Assembly: GCA_020636905.1 (NCBI GenBank)
Contig: JACJWX010000002.1
Location: 1-24,420, forward strand
Direction of reading: 5' to 3'
Length of the DNA: 24,420 nucleotides
Origin: Actinomycetota bacterium
Lineage (GTDB): Bacteria > Actinomycetota > Thermoleophilia > Miltoncostaeales > Miltoncostaeaceae
Shown: piece after piece, positions 22,578 to 24,420 of the stretch
How the letters are laid out: every line of letters starts with the position of its first letter
Position numbering within the stretch: position 1 is the first letter of the stretch
The notes under the pieces: model-generated
Seen by the model: only the letters and a program-made list of their open reading frames with translations
Database searches by the model: none
Told to the model about the DNA's origin: nothing
Program-made: the position numbers and the translations under genes

Positions 22578-23369
22578 ATGCCACAACAAGCCGTCGTCCT
22601 GGCACTGGCCAACCAGAAGGGTGGGGTGGCCAAGACCACCACCACCGTCAATCTGGGCGTGGCGCTGCGCCAGCAGGGCTACCGGGTCCTGGCGATCGAC
22701 CTGGACCCGCAGAGCAACCTCTCCATGAGCCAGGGCATCGACGTCGAGCGCCTCGAAACCACGATGTTCGACGTGCTCGTCCACGGCACGCCCCTCACCG
22801 AGGTGCTCCACGTGCGTGAACTCGACGTCGCCGCGGCGGGGATCGAACTCGCGGGAGCCGAACTCGCCCTGAGCGCCAGCATCGGGCGCGAGCGGGCGCT
22901 GCAGCGGGCGATCGCCCCTATCCGCCACGCCTACGACGTGATCCTGCTCGACACGCCGCCGTCACTCGGGCTGCTGACCATCAACGCGATGGTCGCCGCG
23001 GACGGCGTGATCGTGCCGGTCCAATGTGAGTACCTGTCGCTGCGAGGACTCGCACAGCTCCAGGCCACACTGGAACAGGTTCGCGACAATCTCAATCCGG
23101 ACGTCGGCATCGTGGGGATCATCCCGACGATGTACGACGGCCGCACCGTGCACGCGCGTGAGGCCGTCGAGCTGCTGGAACAGAGCTTCGGAGACGTCGT
23201 CTACGACGTGAGAATCGGCAAGACCATCAGGTTTGCCGAAGCCCCGGTCCGGGGGAGCAGCGTGCTCGCCTACGACCCGGGCGGACAGGCCGCGCGCTGG
23301 TACCGCCAGCTCGCGCGGGAAGTGATTGCTCGGGAGCTTCGCCCCGAGCGTGAGGAGGTGCGCGCATGA
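22578..23369 (+). CDS. ParA/Soj-type ATPase coupled to ftsZ
   Basis: A 263-residue ParA/MinD superfamily ATPase. The deviant Walker A box is NQKGGVAKTTT (12-22, signature Lys14, Lys19), switch I is AIDLDPQSN (Asp41) and Walker B is VILLDTPPS (Asp125). The length and EYLSLRGLAQL block are those of Soj-like proteins; there is no N-terminal DNA-binding domain as in plasmid ParA and no C-terminal amphipathic helix typical of MinD. Such ATPases form ATP dimers that bind DNA or membranes and position cargo. No parB gene and no parS-like site is present; instead the stop overlaps the ftsZ start by four bases, so it may position or regulate FtsZ, somewhat as MipZ does in alphaproteobacteria. That role is inference. 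Confidence 0.93.
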   Translation: MPQQAVVLALANQKGGVAKTTTTVNLGVALRQQGYRVLAIDLDPQSNLSMSQGIDVERLETTMFDVLVHGTPLTEVLHVRELDVAAAGIELAGAELALSASIGRERALQRAIAPIRHAYDVILLDTPPSLGLLTINAMVAADGVIVPVQCEYLSLRGLAQLQATLEQVRDNLNPDVGIVGIIPTMYDGRTVHAREAVELLEQSFGDVVYDVRIGKTIRFAEAPVRGSSVLAYDPGGQAARWYRQLAREVIARELRPEREEVRA

Positions 23370-24420
23370 CGTCACGCCCCGACCGCGCGAGCCTGCGCGA
23401 GGGTCCCCTGACGGAACTCTTCAGGAACACCGAAGTTTCCGCCATCGATTCGGAGTCGATCGTCGAGGCGCCGCTCATCCCGGCGGAGGAGCTCATCAGC
23501 CCCGACCCGCCCTTCCGTGCGAGCGATGCCAACAACTATCTCGCCGTCATCCGTGTCGTCGGCGTCGGCGGCGCGGGCTGCAACGCCATCAACCGCATGG
23601 TGCAGGCGGGCCTCCGCGGCGTGGAATTCGTCGCGATCAACACCGACCAGCAGGCGCTCGAAGCCTGTGAGGCCGACGTCCGGATCCCGGTCGGGATGGC
23701 GCTCACGCGCGGACGCGGGACCGGCGGCGACCCCGAAAAGGGTGCGCTGTCCATCAAGGAGAGCGAGGACGAGGTCCGTCGCGCGCTGCGTGGCTCGGAT
23801 CTGGTGTTCATCGCGGCCGGCGAGGGTGGCGGCACCGGCACCGGCGGGGCGCCGGTGATCGCGAAGATCGCACGCGAACTCGGCGCGCTCGCCGTCGCCG
23901 TGGTGACGCGTCCGTTCCAGTTCGAGGGTGCCCGCCGGGTCGCGACGGCGGACACGGGGCTGACCGCGCTCCACCAGACGGCCGACACCGTGATCGTGAT
24001 TCCAAACGACCGGCTCATGCACGTGCTGGAGCGCGGGACGTCGATGGTCGACGCGTTCCGGGTCACCGACGATCTGCTGCGCCAGGGCGTGCAGGGGATT
24101 TGCGACCTGATCACGCTTCCGGGGCTCATCAACCTGGACTTCGCCGACGTCCGCACCGTGGTGCGCGACGCGGGCTCGGCAATCCTGGGCATCGGGTACG
24201 CGGGCGGCGGCAACCGGGCGGCGGAAGCCGCTCAGGCGGCCATCTCCTCGCCGCTGCTCGAGACGCCGATCGACGGTGCCCGGGGCGTGCTCATCGGGAT
24301 CACCGGCGGGCCCGACCTGTCGTTGCTCGAGGTCAGCGAAGCCGCTGACGTCGTCGCCGCGGCCGCCGATCCGGATGCGAACATCATCTTCGGCGCGAGC
24401 ATCGATCCCGAACTCTCGGG
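23366..24420 (+). CDS. ftsZ: cell-division protein FtsZ, 3' end beyond the window
   Basis: Tubulin-like GTPase that polymerises into the division ring. The 351 residues seen cover the GTPase core: VVGVGGAGCNAINRM (64-78), the tubulin signature GEGGGTGTGGAPV (152-164, actinobacterial form), PNDRL, and the T7 synergy loop NLDFADVR with Asn256, Asp258 and Asp261 intact. So catalysis should be possible. Odd points: a 56-residue N-terminal extension before NNYLAVIRV, and a changed T3 region (TRGRGTGGDPEKGALSI where TRGLGAGADPEVGRKAA is usual). The ATG overlaps the parA stop and has GAGGAGGT 6 bases upstream. The C-terminal tail is not in the window. It is not in a division/cell-wall cluster, so it could be the only FtsZ or a second copy. 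Confidence 0.95.
   Translation, partial: MTSRPDRASLREGPLTELFRNTEVSAIDSESIVEAPLIPAEELISPDPPFRASDANNYLAVIRVVGVGGAGCNAINRMVQAGLRGVEFVAINTDQQALEACEADVRIPVGMALTRGRGTGGDPEKGALSIKESEDEVRRALRGSDLVFIAAGEGGGTGTGGAPVIAKIARELGALAVAVVTRPFQFEGARRVATADTGLTALHQTADTVIVIPNDRLMHVLERGTSMVDAFRVTDDLLRQGVQGICDLITLPGLINLDFADVRTVVRDAGSAILGIGYAGGGNRAAEAAQAAISSPLLETPIDGARGVLIGITGGPDLSLLEVSEAADVVAAAADPDANIIFGASIDPELS

Noticed and set aside
23818..23856. Glu in the FtsZ signature (GEGGGTGTGG) as an unusual substitution
   Set aside because: This is the normal actinobacterial version of the motif; not odd.

Overview
The window is a high-GC chromosomal segment, and its gene content and FtsZ type point to an actinobacterium. 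The phosphate-loop stretch GEGGGTGTGGAP of FtsZ is the actinobacterial version, the response regulator is of DevR/DosR type, and GTG/TTG starts and short or absent leaders are common. A sigma-28-like promoter sits in front of a chemoreceptor gene, which suggests a motile organism. A lineage such as Thermoleophilia would fit, but that is an inference and no marker here proves it. I see no tRNA, rRNA, CRISPR array, insertion sequence or phage gene, so this looks like core chromosome.

Layout. 1-3.6 kb: citrate synthase (TTG start, strong terminator), a convergent MarR regulator preceded by a small overlapping gene, a divergent promoter with a palindrome, a hypothetical protein and a PaaI-type thioesterase. 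3.2-6.2 kb, minus strand: malate synthase A, then an EamA transporter and a small membrane protein. 6.3-8.7 kb: a CopC-CopD fusion divergent from FabI enoyl-ACP reductase. 8.8-12.9 kb, plus strand: a secreted HExxH peptidase with Arg-rich repeats, a YfcE-like metallophosphoesterase, a 321-base gap with paired operator-like sites, and a DHA2 drug efflux pump. 13.0-14.1 kb: a soluble chemoreceptor with a C-terminal zinc-binding CZB domain. 14.2-18.9 kb, minus strand: lipoprotein, hflX, a TfoX C-terminal-domain protein, then a polar amino-acid ABC importer (binding protein, permease, ATPase). 19.0-22.4 kb, plus strand: HtpX protease, an 88-residue protein, and a translationally coupled histidine kinase/response regulator pair. 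22.6 kb to the end: a ParA-type ATPase translationally coupled to ftsZ, which runs off the window.

How it fits together. Citrate synthase and malate synthase serve the TCA and glyoxylate cycles, but isocitrate lyase is not here. HtpX and the two-component pair look like envelope or stress functions. The most unusual arrangement is ParA-ftsZ in one operon outside a division/cell-wall cluster, with ftsZ altered around its T3 loop. This could be a ParA-governed FtsZ system or a second FtsZ. Several genes (the peptidase, the lipoprotein, probably the chemoreceptor) have a -10-like element 6-7 bases before the start codon, which suggests leaderless mRNAs.
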